NCBI RefSeq assembly: GCF_022482365.1
Contig: NZ_JAKVPE010000001.1
Location: 1,116,001 to 1,180,000 of the forward strand
Reading direction: 5' to 3'
Origin: Limosilactobacillus sp.
GTDB lineage: Bacteria; Bacillota; Bacilli; Lactobacillales; Lactobacillaceae
DNA: 64,000 bases
Shown piece after piece: positions 1 through 10,931 of this stretch. The notes beneath the pieces were generated by a model. That model had not been told where the DNA came from, searched no databases, and saw nothing but the letters and a program-made list of their open reading frames with translations. Made by a program: the position numbers and the translations under genes. Every line of letters starts with the position of its first letter. Within the stretch, counting starts at the first letter, position 1.

Positions 1-845
1 CCTGTGCCGACCTTATCGCTCCAGGCAAACTGAGATTGTGAGGAAGTACTGCTATTTGCTGAGGAAGCAGCTGATGAGTCCGCGGATGAAGCACTGCTGT
101 TCGCTGAGGATGCGGCTGACGAGTCCGCAGATGAGGTACTACTATTTGCCGAGGATGCTGCAGAAGCTGCGCTGGAGGCGGCGCTAGCTGCTTGCTCTGC
201 GGCGCTGCTTGTGGAGGAAGAAGCAGTACTCGTAGTATCGGAAGCAGCGTTTTTGGCAGATGAGGTGGCTGGATCAGCACTGGTTGCGCTGGAGGCGGCA
301 CTAGAAGCGCTATTTGCCGCGTCTGAGGCCGCACTAGCCCCATTGGACTCAGCACCGCTCTTGGCGGATGAAGAGGTAGCTGAACCCTCACTGCTGGTTG
401 CACTAGAAGCCGCATTGGTTGCGCTGCTCGTCGTGTTTGAGGCCGCACTAGCACCATTGTCGCTTACGGCGCTTGAATTGCTAGCGTTGGAAGCACTGCT
501 TGTTGCCGAGGAATTCCCACTTGCTGAGGCATTCGATGCTGAGCTGGCACTCGTGGTGCTGCTAGTAGACGCACTGCTACCAGTCGACGAGCTGTCTGCG
601 GATGAATCGGCATTTGCAGCACTGCTGCCAGTGGATGAGCCGGCGCCGGATCCTGCTGCTGATGTCACAGGCGTCTCTTCCACTTCTGCATTAGCTTCGG
701 CGTTGTTATTGATATTCAGACCGGCCGAAATGCCGAGAGTGAACATGAAGGTCGCGCAGGCCGTGATCCACCGTTTCTTGGCCTTGTACAACCGGTAGTT
801 CTTCCGTTCAGGAGTCATTTTTCTTAATAAATTATTTTTTCCCAT
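1..845 (-). CDS. Secreted/surface protein with KxYKxGKxW-type signal peptide and Ser/Ala-rich region (partial, C-terminus outside window)
   Basis: The minus-strand frame is open from an ATG at 845 to the window edge, so only about 281 N-terminal residues are visible. A GGGGGAAG ribosome-binding site precedes the start. Residues about 10-25 read KNYRLYKAKKRW, a variant of the KxYKxGKxW motif, followed by a hydrophobic stretch and an NAEA cleavage-like site. Such signal peptides are known from serine-rich repeat adhesins and glucansucrases. After it comes a very long low-complexity SSA/ASN/TSS region, rich in Ser, Ala and Thr, as in heavily O-glycosylated adhesins or the variable region of glucansucrases. 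No catalytic or binding domain is visible, so the final function cannot be chosen. The plus-strand open frame on top of it (211-798) is a shadow of this low-complexity coding sequence. Confidence 0.75.
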   Translation of the reverse strand, partial: MGKNNLLRKMTPERKNYRLYKAKKRWITACATFMFTLGISAGLNINNNAEANAEVEETPVTSAAGSGAGSSTGSSAANADSSADSSSTGSSASTSSTTSASSASNASASGNSSATSSASNASNSSAVSDNGASAASNTTSSATNAASSATSSEGSATSSSAKSGAESNGASAASDAANSASSAASSATSADPATSSAKNAASDTTSTASSSTSSAAEQAASAASSAASAASSANSSTSSADSSAASSANSSASSADSSAASSANSSTSSQSQFAWSDKVGT

Positions 846-1081
846 CGTATCTTCCCCCAATTCAACGTGGATTCTACTACATGAGCATAACACTTTTTCG
901 CGCACCTTTAACCTCATCGGCGCGCCTTTTTTGACATCCAACCTAATTAATGTTCAAGTAGCCAAAATTTCTCTCAAAGTGCCAAATTTATACTACATTA
1001 ATATATCTATAATGATACTCGGCTTTCATTACCGGCTCCAGCTATTTGCAATTAGTTAAGCAATTTTTATTTAATGATCTT
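846..1081. other. Intergenic region upstream of the partial surface protein
   Basis: AT-rich, no credible gene. It must contain the promoter of the leftmost surface protein (minus strand) and the 3' end of the regulator at 1082. I see no clear strong terminator. Confidence 0.5.
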
Positions 1082-1771
1082 TCACCGCAACAGGTCGTTC
1101 AGGCTCCACCGAATTAATTCCCGGTGAATCTTCACTGCCTCTGCGGTTCGGTGCCCAGCCAGTGCCCTGACCAGGCGCCGGTTCAACTGGATGATCTTTT
1201 CCCGGCCCTTCTTAGTACTGTTCCAACCGCCGAGGACGACGTAGACCGAATGAAAGCTGCTGATCAGAAGCGGGTAAACCTGGTTGTCGGCGTCGATCGC
1301 CAGCTGGTGAAAAAAGCGGTAGAGGAATTCGCCGGACTGCTGATCGGACAGGGCAAAGTCGTCCACGATGTTGCGCAGCTGGGCCGCCTGGGCCTTCGTG
1401 ATGCTCGTGCTGACCAGGCGCACGATCTCGCCCTCGACCAGCTGTCGGGCCTGGTACATCGACCGCAGCAGGGCCGGATCGTAGTGGCCGCGCGTATAGT
1501 GCAGAAGCTCGTTTAGCGTCTGCAGGTCGCCCTCCTTGAAGTAGTCGTTCACCGTGCTCCCGCTCTGCGGATTTACCCGGATTAGCTTAAGCTGGGCGAG
1601 CTGATTCAGGCCGCGATTGATCACGGAGCGGCTGACCTCCATCTGTTCCGCCAGGGTGCGCTCGCTCGGCAGCGAGTCGCCGGGCTTCAGTTGGCCGGAA
1701 AAGATCCAGTCCTCGACCTGCTGAACGAAGAGCTCCTGCTTGGTCTGCGAGCGAATCGGTTTGATCTCCAC
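1082..1771 (-). CDS. GntR-family (FadR-like, FCD-type) transcriptional regulator
   Basis: The N-terminal winged helix-turn-helix is recognisable: about 20 residues in, VEDWIFSGQLKPGDSLPSER is followed by LAEQMEVSRSVINRGLNQL, the standard GntR DNA-binding pattern. The all-helical C-terminal part (QARQLVEGEIVRL and onward) has the length and character of an FCD effector domain. I chose the GTG at 1771 because AGAGGG lies just upstream of it. A longer in-frame start at 1855 would run through the promoter region. It is divergently oriented from the dehydrogenase gene at 1915, and a FadR-type palindrome lies between them, so it probably controls that gene and itself. The effector is unknown. Confidence 0.85.
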   Translation of the reverse strand: MEIKPIRSQTKQELFVQQVEDWIFSGQLKPGDSLPSERTLAEQMEVSRSVINRGLNQLAQLKLIRVNPQSGSTVNDYFKEGDLQTLNELLHYTRGHYDPALLRSMYQARQLVEGEIVRLVSTSITKAQAAQLRNIVDDFALSDQQSGEFLYRFFHQLAIDADNQVYPLLISSFHSVYVVLGGWNSTKKGREKIIQLNRRLVRALAGHRTAEAVKIHRELIRWSLNDLLR

Positions 1772-1791
1772 ATGATTACCCTCTTTCTGAT

Positions 1792-1802
1792 TGGTTGAAC
1801 CA
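1792..1802. promoter_or_regulatory. Candidate FadR/GntR operator in the divergent intergenic region
   Basis: TGGTTGAACCA is a perfect inverted repeat (TGGT-3-ACCA) matching the FadR-subfamily pattern TnGTnnnACnA. It lies between the regulator start (1771) and the dehydrogenase start (1915), where an autoregulatory operator would be expected. Confidence 0.5.
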
Positions 1803-1914
1803 GTATCCAATTTCAATTTTACCACTCTTTTTATGAATGCGGTGCCAATCTGCATTTTGTTTTAGCTTTTCAATTGATAAACTGTGATTGTTTGATATAG
1901 AAAGGGTGATTTCG

Positions 1915-2808
1915 ATGAAAATCAAAAATGTAGTTGTCGCGGGCGGCGGTGTACTGGGGAGCCAAATCGCTTACCAATCCGCCCTCCACGATTTCCAGGT
2001 AACGCTCTATGACGTCAGTGACGAGTCCATCGCCCGGTCCAAGAAGCGGGTTGAGGGTCTCTTCCCCGACTACCACCATGACATCAACCTGGCGGAGGAC
2101 GACTTCCGGGCCCACCTGAAGAACCTGACCTACTCCACCGATTTAAAGGGTGCCATGGCCACTGCCGACCTGGTCATCGAGGCGATTCCGGAAAAACTCG
2201 CCATCAAGCAGTCCTTCTACGACCAGCTGTCCAAGGTGGCGCCGGAAAAGACGATCTTCGCCAGCAATTCGTCGACACTGACCCCCAGCATGATGGTTGA
2301 TCACGTCGATCGCCCCGCCAAGTTTGCCAACCTGCACTTTGCCAACCGGATTTGGCTCTTCAACACGGCGGAAATCATGGGAACTCCGCAGACCGCACCG
2401 GAGACGATCGCGACTTTGACCGAGTTTGCCCGGGCGATCGGGATGGTACCGATCGTCCTGAAGAAGGAGCAGCCGGGCTACCTGCTCAACTCCCTGCTGG
2501 TGCCGTTTGAAATTGCGGCCCTGAAGCTTTGGGCTACCGGCGTGGCGGACCCGGCTACGATCGACAAGGATTGGATCATTTCGACCGGCGCAACGATGGG
2601 CCCGATGGCGACGATGGACATCATCGGGCTGCGGACCCCCTACTACGTCGGCCTCGAATATCTGAAGACGCACGACGATCCGGTCTCCAAGCTCACCATG
2701 CAGAAGATGAAGGAGAAAATCGACGCCGGCCAATCCGGCAAGGACGATGGCGAGGGCTTCTACTACTACCCGAACCCTGAATACCTCGATCCCGACTTCT
2801 TAAAGTAA
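1915..2808 (+). CDS. 3-hydroxyacyl-CoA dehydrogenase family protein
   Basis: A 297-residue NAD-dependent dehydrogenase. The N-terminal Rossmann motif GGGVLGSQIAYQSA begins at about residue 9. NSSTLTPS and NLHFANRIW match the conserved catalytic Ser/His region of 3-hydroxyacyl- and 3-hydroxybutyryl-CoA dehydrogenases. PGYLLNSLLVPF starts the helical C-terminal domain. The ATG at 1915 is preferred over an upstream in-frame ATG at 1888 because AAAGGGTG precedes it. The gene is monocistronic, divergent from the GntR regulator and closed by a strong terminator. The true substrate is uncertain, because lactobacilli lack a beta-oxidation pathway in which it would obviously act; a small hydroxyacid or hydroxyacyl thioester is inferred. 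Confidence 0.85.
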   Translation: MKIKNVVVAGGGVLGSQIAYQSALHDFQVTLYDVSDESIARSKKRVEGLFPDYHHDINLAEDDFRAHLKNLTYSTDLKGAMATADLVIEAIPEKLAIKQSFYDQLSKVAPEKTIFASNSSTLTPSMMVDHVDRPAKFANLHFANRIWLFNTAEIMGTPQTAPETIATLTEFARAIGMVPIVLKKEQPGYLLNSLLVPFEIAALKLWATGVADPATIDKDWIISTGATMGPMATMDIIGLRTPYYVGLEYLKTHDDPVSKLTMQKMKEKIDAGQSGKDDGEGFYYYPNPEYLDPDFLK

Positions 2809-2823
2809 AACTGTAGAACGCAA

Positions 2824-2869
2824 AAGCCTCCCCAGAACCATTGTTGCGGTTCTGGGGAGGCTTCTTTTA
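2824..2869 (+). terminator. Strong, probably bidirectional intrinsic terminator
   Basis: A perfect 16-bp stem (2824-2839 with 2848-2863) and an 8-nt loop followed by CTTTTAT. It ends the dehydrogenase gene. On the other strand the stem is followed by CTTTTG and may also stop the convergent adhesin gene ending at 2886. Confidence 0.9.
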
Positions 2870-3177
2870 TGCCAATTATTCGATTTTAATCTTCGTCGCG
2901 CTTCTTGCGCTTGCCAAGGCCCAGCAGGCCAAACATACCGAGCAGGGCACCCATCCCCGCTACGGCAACGGAGGAATCGTTGCCGGTTTGCGGCAGCTTG
3001 TTTTGGGTGGCCTTCTGTTGAGTTTGTGGCTGAGCTGCTGGCTGGGTTGGCGTCAACTTCTGCGACTGACTGGTCGTACTAGTTGACGGCGTCCGCCCTG
3101 GCTCGGTCGGCTGGCCAGGTTCAGTTGGCTGACCGGTGATCTCCGAATCGCTTGATTGCGAAGACGTGTTCGGCTCA

Positions 3178-3480
3178 GTTGGTTGACTCGTCGGCTGACT
3201 TGGTTCGCCACTTGGCTGCGTTGGCTGGTTTGTCGGCTGACTCGGCTCGACGCTTGGCTGCGTTGGTTGACTCGTCGGCTGACTTGGTTCGCCACTTGGC
3301 TGCGTTGGCTGGCTTGTCGGCTGACTCGGTTCACCGCTCGGCTGCGTTGGTTGACTCGTCGGCTGACTTGGTTCGCCACTTGGTTGGGTCGGCTGGCTCG
3401 TCGGTTGACTTGGTTCACTACTTGGCTGCGTTGGTTGATCCGTCGGCTGACTTGGTTCAACGCTCGGCTGCGTTGGCTGC
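3178..3480 (-). repeat. Tandem 42-bp repeats encoding the Pro/Thr/Ser wall-spanning stalk
   Basis: About seven imperfect 14-codon units of the type QPTQPSGEPSQPTS lie directly before the LPQTG anchor of the first adhesin. They form an extended stalk through the cell wall, and copy-number change by recombination is likely. Confidence 0.85.
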
Positions 3481-6400
3481 GTCGGCTGTGTCGAGCTTTC
3501 CAGCTTGTACTTCAGAATCGTGGTCTGATTGCCACTAGCGAAGGTACCGCTCCCGTTAACAGTGTCCGCCGGTACCAGCTGGTACTTGTGACCATCCTTG
3601 GTAGTAATCTCACTTAGGTAGTGAGTGCCCAGCGTAGTGACATCGTAGGAGTCCCAACTGTAGTAGTTGAAACCAGCCCAATAGTTAGACTGAAGCTGCT
3701 CGCCATCCTCCGTCTGGTACTCAATGACCCAGTAATAGGTCTTCGGTTGTGGCGTGTAGTGGGTGTAAATCAGGTAAACATCCTGGTTAGCCTTCCAGTC
3801 CGCGCTGTTCGGATCGGCAACCAATGCCTTTGGCGCATGGTCCTTGCTTGCAGCCGTGACATTCCAGATGCCCGGCTTCAGACCATGGGTAATCTGGTTC
3901 TTCGTAACTTGATCGAAGTACGGCTTCTCGCTCTCCACAGTCGAGCCATCACCAGCCTGGGCCGTCCAGGTCGTGGTGCCAGGCTTGTCAGTAGCAACCT
4001 GAGCATCCTGACCGTTGACGACGTCCTTGACCGTTGTTGGCGTGGTCGTCTCACCCGTGACAGCATCTACGTAAACCGTACCCGTGAAGTTAACCGTCTG
4101 GGTAGTCGGATTCAGTAAGATCGTGGCTTGTGCTGGATTAGTCTTGTCATTTTCAACATAGTGAACGATCCGGGTAGCCGTCTTGGTCAGATCATTTGGA
4201 TTTACTACCGGTTTGCCATCCTTGGTTGGGATTTTGTCGACCGGCGTCGTTGGCGTAATTTCTAGAACCCGGTGCTTCAAGAAGATGTACTGGTCCGGAG
4301 TATTCTTGGTAAGAATCTGCTTCCCAAGGTTAGCGGATTGAGCAACTTCCACATACTTGTCACTGAAGTTCCAGTATTGGTCAGCTGCGACAGTTGGCGT
4401 CTCACCGACGTAACCATGAATGTTCTTGATCTCATGGGCAGTCAGATCAGTTCCGTCGTCCTTCGTCCAGCCACTGGTCTTATCACTGTTGGTAACGTCG
4501 ATATAGTGGATGTTATAAGCGCCCTGTTCCTGAGTGTAGATCAGGTAGACGTCTTGGCTATCCTTCCAGTCGGCACTTGCCGGATCGGCAACCAATACCT
4601 TTGGCGCATTGTCCTTGCTTGCATCCGTGACATCCCAGACACCTGGCTTCAGGCCATTGACAATCTGGTTCTGCGTAACTTGATCGAAGTACGGTTGATC
4701 GTTATCCACGGTCGAGCCATCACCAGCCTGGGCCGTCCAGGTCGTGGTGCCAGGCTTGCCAGTTGCAACTTGAACCTCATTGCCGCTGTCGTGATCCGTA
4801 GTGGATTCGGCCGTGGTGATTTGGCCGGTGACCAGGTCGACGTAGGTCTTGCCGGTGAAGTTAACTTCTTGGATGGTCGTTGCTAAGAGATCGTCGCCAG
4901 TCTGGCTGTTGGCCTTGTAGTGAACCGTCCGTTTTGCCATCTGCTCCAGGGTAGCTGGATTGACAACTGGCTTACCGTCCTTCTTTGGAACCTGTTCGGT
5001 TGGCGTCGTCGGCGTAACTTCTACAACCCGGTGCTTCAGGTAGACATACTGGTCGGACATTCCAGCCGTGATGGTCTGGTGGGCCAGGTTGGCATCCGCC
5101 TGAACAACCACGTAGCCCTTGGCGGCATAATCCTTCCATAGCTTGTCCGTCTTGTCAGGCGTCGTGCCAACGCTGTCCTTGATGCCGGTGACATCATGAC
5201 CACTAATTGCAACCCCGTCAGTTGGAGCAAAGGTAGTCTTATCCAGCCCCGTGACATCACGGTAGTGAACGGCGTACTGCCCCTGCAGCTCGTAGATCAG
5301 GTAGACCGGCGTCAATGCGGTCTTGCCATCCTTCCACTGAACCTGTGAAGGCTGCAGCTGGAAGTCGGTGTTATATTCCTCAGAGGACTTCTTCCATTCG
5401 CCCTGAGCGACGTCATGCTGGCTAGCCCATGCTGCACCGACCGTGATTTCATCAGGTGCTTCAGTGCCAGTTGCTTTGTTGAAGACGTACTGGCCACCAT
5501 TTTCTGTTACGTCGGTTGGTGTAGTACCGGCCTTAATTGTCCAAGTTTCGACAGCCGTTCCATCAGCAACTACGTAAATTGGATTGCCAGAAGCATCCTT
5601 GGCCTCCGTGGCGTTAACCCGGTTGCCCTGGGCATCCACGTAGTAAGTGCCGGTCAGCGTCACTTGTTGGGTTGCATCAGGCTGCAATTGTTTGCCACTA
5701 GTGCTGTTGGCAACATAATGAATCAGCCGAGTGGCCGTCTTTTCCTCGGTCTTCTGAGTAGCAACTGGGAGGTAGTAGAAGTTCACCTGCTGTGGCGTTA
5801 CGGCATATTGACCACTAACGGTCTGTTCCTTGGTCCCTGAGGCCTTAGTGCCAGTGGCAGGCATGCTTCCCAATTCGGCATGATCAAAGACATAGCCATC
5901 AATTTGTGGTGCAACAGTTTGCCAGTTACCAGTATATGCTGTCAATTCAACTGCTGGGTGATTCGTAATGGCATCCGTTGTATCAATAATTTCGCCATTT
6001 TGATTCTTAGCTTGAAGATAGTTGACAACAATCTGTTGGTTCCTGACGTAGTGATAATCAAATTCATTAATCTGGTTACCCCAAATACCATCGAGGATAT
6101 TAACACCACCAACAAACTGAGCGCCCTTGCTCTGTTCAAACTGCTGGAATTGCTTATTCATATCGGTGTAGTCAACCGGTTCGTCAACGTTGCCCTTGGC
6201 GTTAGTCGGAACAAAGACAGGTGACTCTCCTCCTCTATTGCGGTTCCCTTCACGTGAGAACTGCGCAATCCGTTCTTGGCCCGGTATTACTTTGTAGTAG
6301 TACGTAACCACAACAGGATTGGTATCGTTTTGTTTTTGATATTGTTGGATTGTTCCGGTTGTGTTTGTCGAAGCATGATCAAACTGGTAACCAGGGAAGG

Positions 6401-9400
6401 TCAGTGCCGCCGTGGTGTACTTTTGGCCCGGCAAAGCTTCCTTGTTATCAAAAGTAGCCTCGTAAATCGACTGGTTATTGTCCTCATCGACGTACTTTAC
6501 GAGAATTGGTGATAGTGGGGCATACTCAAAGGTAATGGTTTGGTCGGTACTATCACCCTTGATTACCTGGCTGGCAATTTGATCATAATTCAGCATCTTA
6601 TATCCATTAATCGGGTATGCAGGAAGGCTACTGATTGTTGTCCGTCCACTAGCATCTGTATCTCCGGCCCGCAGATAATCACCCAGTGCTTCCCCAACAT
6701 AGGAAGCATCAAGGTCAAATTCCGTCTGTGCTGGTGCTAAGCCATCTGGATGCTCAGCAGTATGAGCAGTTGGGCCAAGTGGGGTCAAGCTTTCCCCCGT
6801 TAAGGCATTGACATATTTGAAGGTGTAGTGAATATGACCAACATAGATGTCCACCGTCTTGTTTCGCTTGGCTGGATCATTGGGGTTGAAATCTTCTGCC
6901 GGTAATTTAGACATTGGTGTGCTTGAAATGTAGTCATGATCCTTCATGTAAGAGTCCGCCGGCAAAGTGTACTCTGGCCAGGTATCGCCATCAACCACTT
7001 CATACTGATCGTTCAAACCTGTAAATTGTTTGGTGACGGCATCAAAAGAGATCCCTCGTTCTGCTGTCAGCGTTTGTTTTTTAGTTTCAGTATGGCCATC
7101 CAAGTAGTGCAAAACAATTGTCCGGGTACAATCTACGGCCACGTCTGTTGGGGTGACATTTTGTGTGTATTTAATTTGGGTACCCGGAACTAGATCATTC
7201 GTAGTTGCTTGGGTAACATAGCTGTCATCCGTGCTGTGTTTTTGTGCCTTTTCTTTTGCGGTGACAAAAGTAACCACCCTGTGTTCAAAGAATAGGTCGA
7301 TTTCAATGTAATCGTCGCTTGACAAGGTCAATGGCCCTGCAGTTTCCGCTGCGCTGAACTGTTTACTAAGTCCACGAAATTCGAACTGAGGAACCGCGCC
7401 ATTAACTTTCCAGCCCTTGTCTGTGTAATCCCTGACGACACTAGTAATCTGTTGGTTGATCTGATCATCAATATCGTCAGGCAAGGTCCAGTCACTTCTG
7501 GTAATCTCGCCAGTTGCTGGATTATAAGTCAATGAACGAGTAGCTTTAACCGTGAAGTTTTTCTTCGTTGGAGTGTAGTCACCGAGCTTACCAGTATAAA
7601 TTGTGTAAGGAACTTCAACATCTCGTTCCAATTCATCCTGGGTAACGTCTCGTGGATACTTAACGTTAGTCCCGGGAATGGTATCGCTCGTCGTCCCTGG
7701 AGTCGTAATCGTGATGCGGGCGTTCGAGGAGTAAGTAACCTTTTGATCCGGTAAAGTCGTCGTACTTGGCAGATTATTCCAAGCTTGGGCATTCACCAGG
7801 TTATCACTGGCATCTTGATAATTTTGAGCTTTCAAATACTTCGGGATATCTATAATGCTAAGAGATTTACTTGCAGAGTAGCCAGAAATGTTAGGCGACA
7901 TGTTCTCTGCGCTTCCACTAGCGATCGGTGAATACGTCCAGGTCCAGGTCGTCGTTCCTTCATCCACATTATTTTGGTAATGTGGCGTCACAGTCACGGA
8001 AACAGTCCAAGGATCTTTCATTTGATTGCCTTGAGCATCAACATATTTTACCGTCTGCTTGAAAGTCTTAGAAGCGAGATCACCAGATTCGACAGCAAAG
8101 ACATGGATTGTCGTGTCGGCGTCAGAGGCGGGTGCCTGGTAAAGGCTGACGAAGACTGAAGCTTGGTTGGCCGTATTCTCCAGCGTTACAGGCATTGCCG
8201 GAATGGCAGACAGCTTTTCATCACCGTGTCCTTGGACATAGGCTGATTCCGTGAGGCCAAGCGTTGACAGATCAACACTCTTGTACATTAAGGTACCCGC
8301 AGCCAGGCTTTCGGTATGACCGTCCGCATCCGTCCGGCTCCAGTTGCCCTTGTAGGTCACCTTGCCAGTGACTTCATCGTAATCGGCGTCTTGATAAGCC
8401 GTGGTTGGGTTAGGGAAGTCCTTGGTCGTACCGTCAGCATATTGAACGACAATCTTTTTCGTAAATTCCTTTTTAAGCTGACTCTGATCAACGGCAGCTG
8501 GAATTGTCTGCGTAGTTGAGCCAGTTACAGCCTGCTGACCATTGATAGACTGCGTGGCATGCTTCAGGGTCACGGTGTAGGTCTGGCCCTTCATCCCGTC
8601 ACTTAAGACGACAACATTGGCATCACTTACCAGCTGGCCGTTTTTAACCAGGTTCAGCGGGTCATTGGCCACCGTGTAGTGCTGGTTGAGCAGAGACTGG
8701 TACTCGTCCTTAACGTTCTGGGTCAGATTGTCGCCCGTGTTGCCACTAAAGTCCTTAGTTGCGACTTGCTTGTTATTGCTGTCGGCATCAACAAAGTTAA
8801 CGGTAAAGGAAGCTGAATCAGCCTTCTTATAGGTCAACGTCAGGTCCAGGCCTTTGAAATCGTCTTTGGTAGCGTAGGCCGCATCTGCCTCGCTGTAATC
8901 AAAAGCATTCTTAAAGGCAGCAAGAGATTCTGAAGTCAAGGTGTAGCCCGGAATCTTGGTTAGGTCATCGATTAAGTTATCCGCGGAAGCATCAAGACTG
9001 TAAGTACCGTTGCTGTAATAATCGTTAGTCCATTGAATTGGTTGGCCGTCCTGGTCCACCAGATGAATATTCAACGGATAGGCCTGATCGAAGTAGAGAG
9101 TTGCAACCTTGTCTGCTTCCCCATCGGTTGGCAATAATTGATTATTCCCATTATCAGTTGTTTGATCCCAGGTAGCTTGTGAATCGCTCGTTAGGTTCCA
9201 ACCGCTAAGCTGGCTCATATCATCGAAATAATTTTGACCGGCAGCAGCTGTGTACACTCCCGTCTGTGCATTATAGGTTCCATAGTCGAAAGTCCCATCT
9301 GGAACCGTAATCGGCTTGCCAGTTGCTTCATTGAGCAGTGTAAACTGGGTCTTGGATTCGGTGTAGTGTAAGGTGATGTCAACATCTGTAGCTTTATCCT

Positions 9401-10452
9401 GTGACGGCAAGTAACTGCTGCCATTTTTGTCACTGGTAAATGTCTGATCAAGGAGCGCTTGGCTGGCCGATGTCAAGCGGTAGCCAGTGATACCCTTGAA
9501 TGTTCCGACAAAGTCTCCCGGGACAAAGTAAGAATAAGCATAGGTACCGTTATGATACCAATTAGCCAGCGAGTTATTCGCCGGCAAAACCAATGCTTGA
9601 CCGGTCGTATCATCAATCAGCTTGACACTAACGGAGTAATTATTCGTATAATAAATTTTTTGCGGATTTGCATCAATGGTCGAACCAGCCGCATTCCATG
9701 CATTGGGAATTGGGTTTCCATTGTCATCTACTAGTTTGTCAACTTTTGCCACGGCCGGGACATCCAGCGAGGCAATCACAGAGTTTTCAATATGCCAACT
9801 TCCTCCGAAAGAAACTAAGAAGCGATAGCCCTTAACTTTCGGAGCCTGAGCCTCTGCCAAGCCATTGGGCTGACTGTAATACCAGGTCCAGGTCTTCTTG
9901 CCCGTGGCATCCGTCGTGTACTTGGGGGTAACGGTAATGACGAAGGTCGTATCCGGAATTAGGGTACCATTATCGTCCTTCATTTGCTGTTGGCTGCTTA
10001 GATCAAGATATTTAATAGTCCGGCTAAAGGTCTTAGTAGCCAGCTGGCCGGAGGTTTCCGCCAGGGACTGGTCGAGGCCGGTTGATTTTGTCTGCTTGGC
10101 TGTGGCAGTCGATTGGCTATTAGCAGTACTGCTCTGGGCAGCGGCTGAGCTAGCTTGACTACTCTTGTTAGCGCTGCTTGAGGCTTTCTTTTCAGCCTGG
10201 CTAGTTGCGGAAGCGCTGTCGGCAGTTGCCGTTGATTGTACATCTGCAGCAGCGCTACTTTGAGCGGCAGTACTTTGGACGGCACTCTGGGCAGCTGGCT
10301 GCGCGCTAGCAGTTCCGCTTTGACTATTTGCAGCGGTGCTCTTGTTCTGCAGAGTTACAGTTTGGTCAGAGTTAGCGACCCTGTTTGTCTCTTGCTCTTG
10401 CTCTGACGAAGTTCCTTCAGAAGAGTCTTGACTAGCAGCTTGGGCAGTTGTA

Positions 10453-10459
10453 CCCCCCC
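10453..10459 (-). repeat. G7 homopolymer at the frameshift point of the adhesin signal peptide
   Basis: Seven C on the plus strand, seven G in coding sense. It lies exactly where the YSIRK signal peptide should run into TTAQA. Eight G restores the full frame. Homopolymer slippage is a known phase-variation mechanism and also a known sequencing-error site. Confidence 0.85.
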
Positions 10460-10582
10460 AATTAGAAAAGTGGTTCCTAACAGAACCGACGCAACACCAA
10501 CGGACAATTTCCGCAGTCCGAAGCGTTGACGTTGATCGCGATGCTGCTTTTGATAAAGCGAAGTATTATTTTTCGATAACAT

Positions 10583-10877
10583 CTATATTCCCCCAATAAA
10601 GTGACCAGTGGTTTCCCAAAAAAGCAATCGGAAATCAAGTTCCTATAAATAAACTTACGAGTCGAGTATATCACTTTTTATAAACGCTTTCGGCCTTTCC
10701 AACCTTTTTCTGTCAATCAAATGATAAAGGCATCGTTTCAATCATGAAGGGACTACGGTTTCCTAACTTTGAAAAATACGAATTGGGTTTGGCGCTTTTA
10801 CGACCCGATAAATCTGCAAATTTACGCAAGCTTGCACAAATCTGTGGATTTATCGGGTAATTATTTTGCTAAAACAC
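10583..10877. other. Adhesin promoter region with a 56-bp imperfect cruciform
   Basis: No gene. The region upstream of the first adhesin carries its minus-strand promoter and a long inverted repeat at 10803-10858. Arms of about 28 bp begin with ACCCGATAAATC and meet at the central palindrome GCAAGCTTGC. An 11-base copy of one arm end (ACCCGATAAAT) recurs at 15903-15913, immediately upstream of the ribosome-binding site of the second adhesin. It could be a regulatory hairpin or a miniature repeat. Confidence 0.55.
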
Positions 10878-10914
10878 AAAAAGGCCCGGGATGAAAAACA
10901 TCCCAGACCTTTTG
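10878..10914 (-). terminator. Intrinsic terminator of the second adhesin gene
   Basis: A GC-rich hairpin (AAAGGCCCGGGATG with CATCCCAGACCTTT, one mismatch) just downstream of the stop at 10932. On the minus strand it is followed by a run of five T. Confidence 0.85.
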
Positions 10915-10931
10915 TCGGTAACATCAAAATA

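Larger units (their letters stand above)
2886..10582 (-). pseudogene. Giant YSIRK/LPQTG mucus-binding-type adhesin, frameshifted at a G7 tract (possibly phase-variable)
   Basis: The start at 10582 follows GGGGGAATATAG and encodes a YSIRK-type signal peptide (FGLRKLSVGVASVLLGTTF). At 10453-10459 a run of seven G (coding sense) throws the frame out. One extra G would give LIGGGTTAQA and join the signal peptide to an uninterrupted frame down to 2886, about 2,560 residues in all. As written, translation ends about 75 residues in, and the long frame could only start internally at 9983. After a Ser/Ala/Gln-rich leader come many Mub/MucBP-like units beginning TFSRTIKYLD, then three related Mub repeats (start points near 5745, 4940 and 4175), seven 14-residue Pro/Thr/Ser repeats, LPQTG, a membrane helix and KRKKRDED. 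The mature protein would be anchored to peptidoglycan by sortase A and is expected to bind mucus or host glycans. Confidence 0.85.

Noticed and set aside
3178-3480. Possible CRISPR array (regular 42-bp repeats)
   Set aside because: The repeats are contiguous, lack spacers and encode an in-frame protein stalk; no cas genes are present.
3156-3617. Trp/Arg/Leu-rich plus-strand frame opposite the adhesin stalk (and a similar one near 10866-11393)
   Set aside because: Antisense translation of Pro/Thr/Ser repeats; low complexity, no ribosome-binding site.
9998-10285. 95-codon minus-strand frame near the adhesin N-terminus
   Set aside because: Wrong frame; the adhesin frame restored by an eighth G runs through here without stops.
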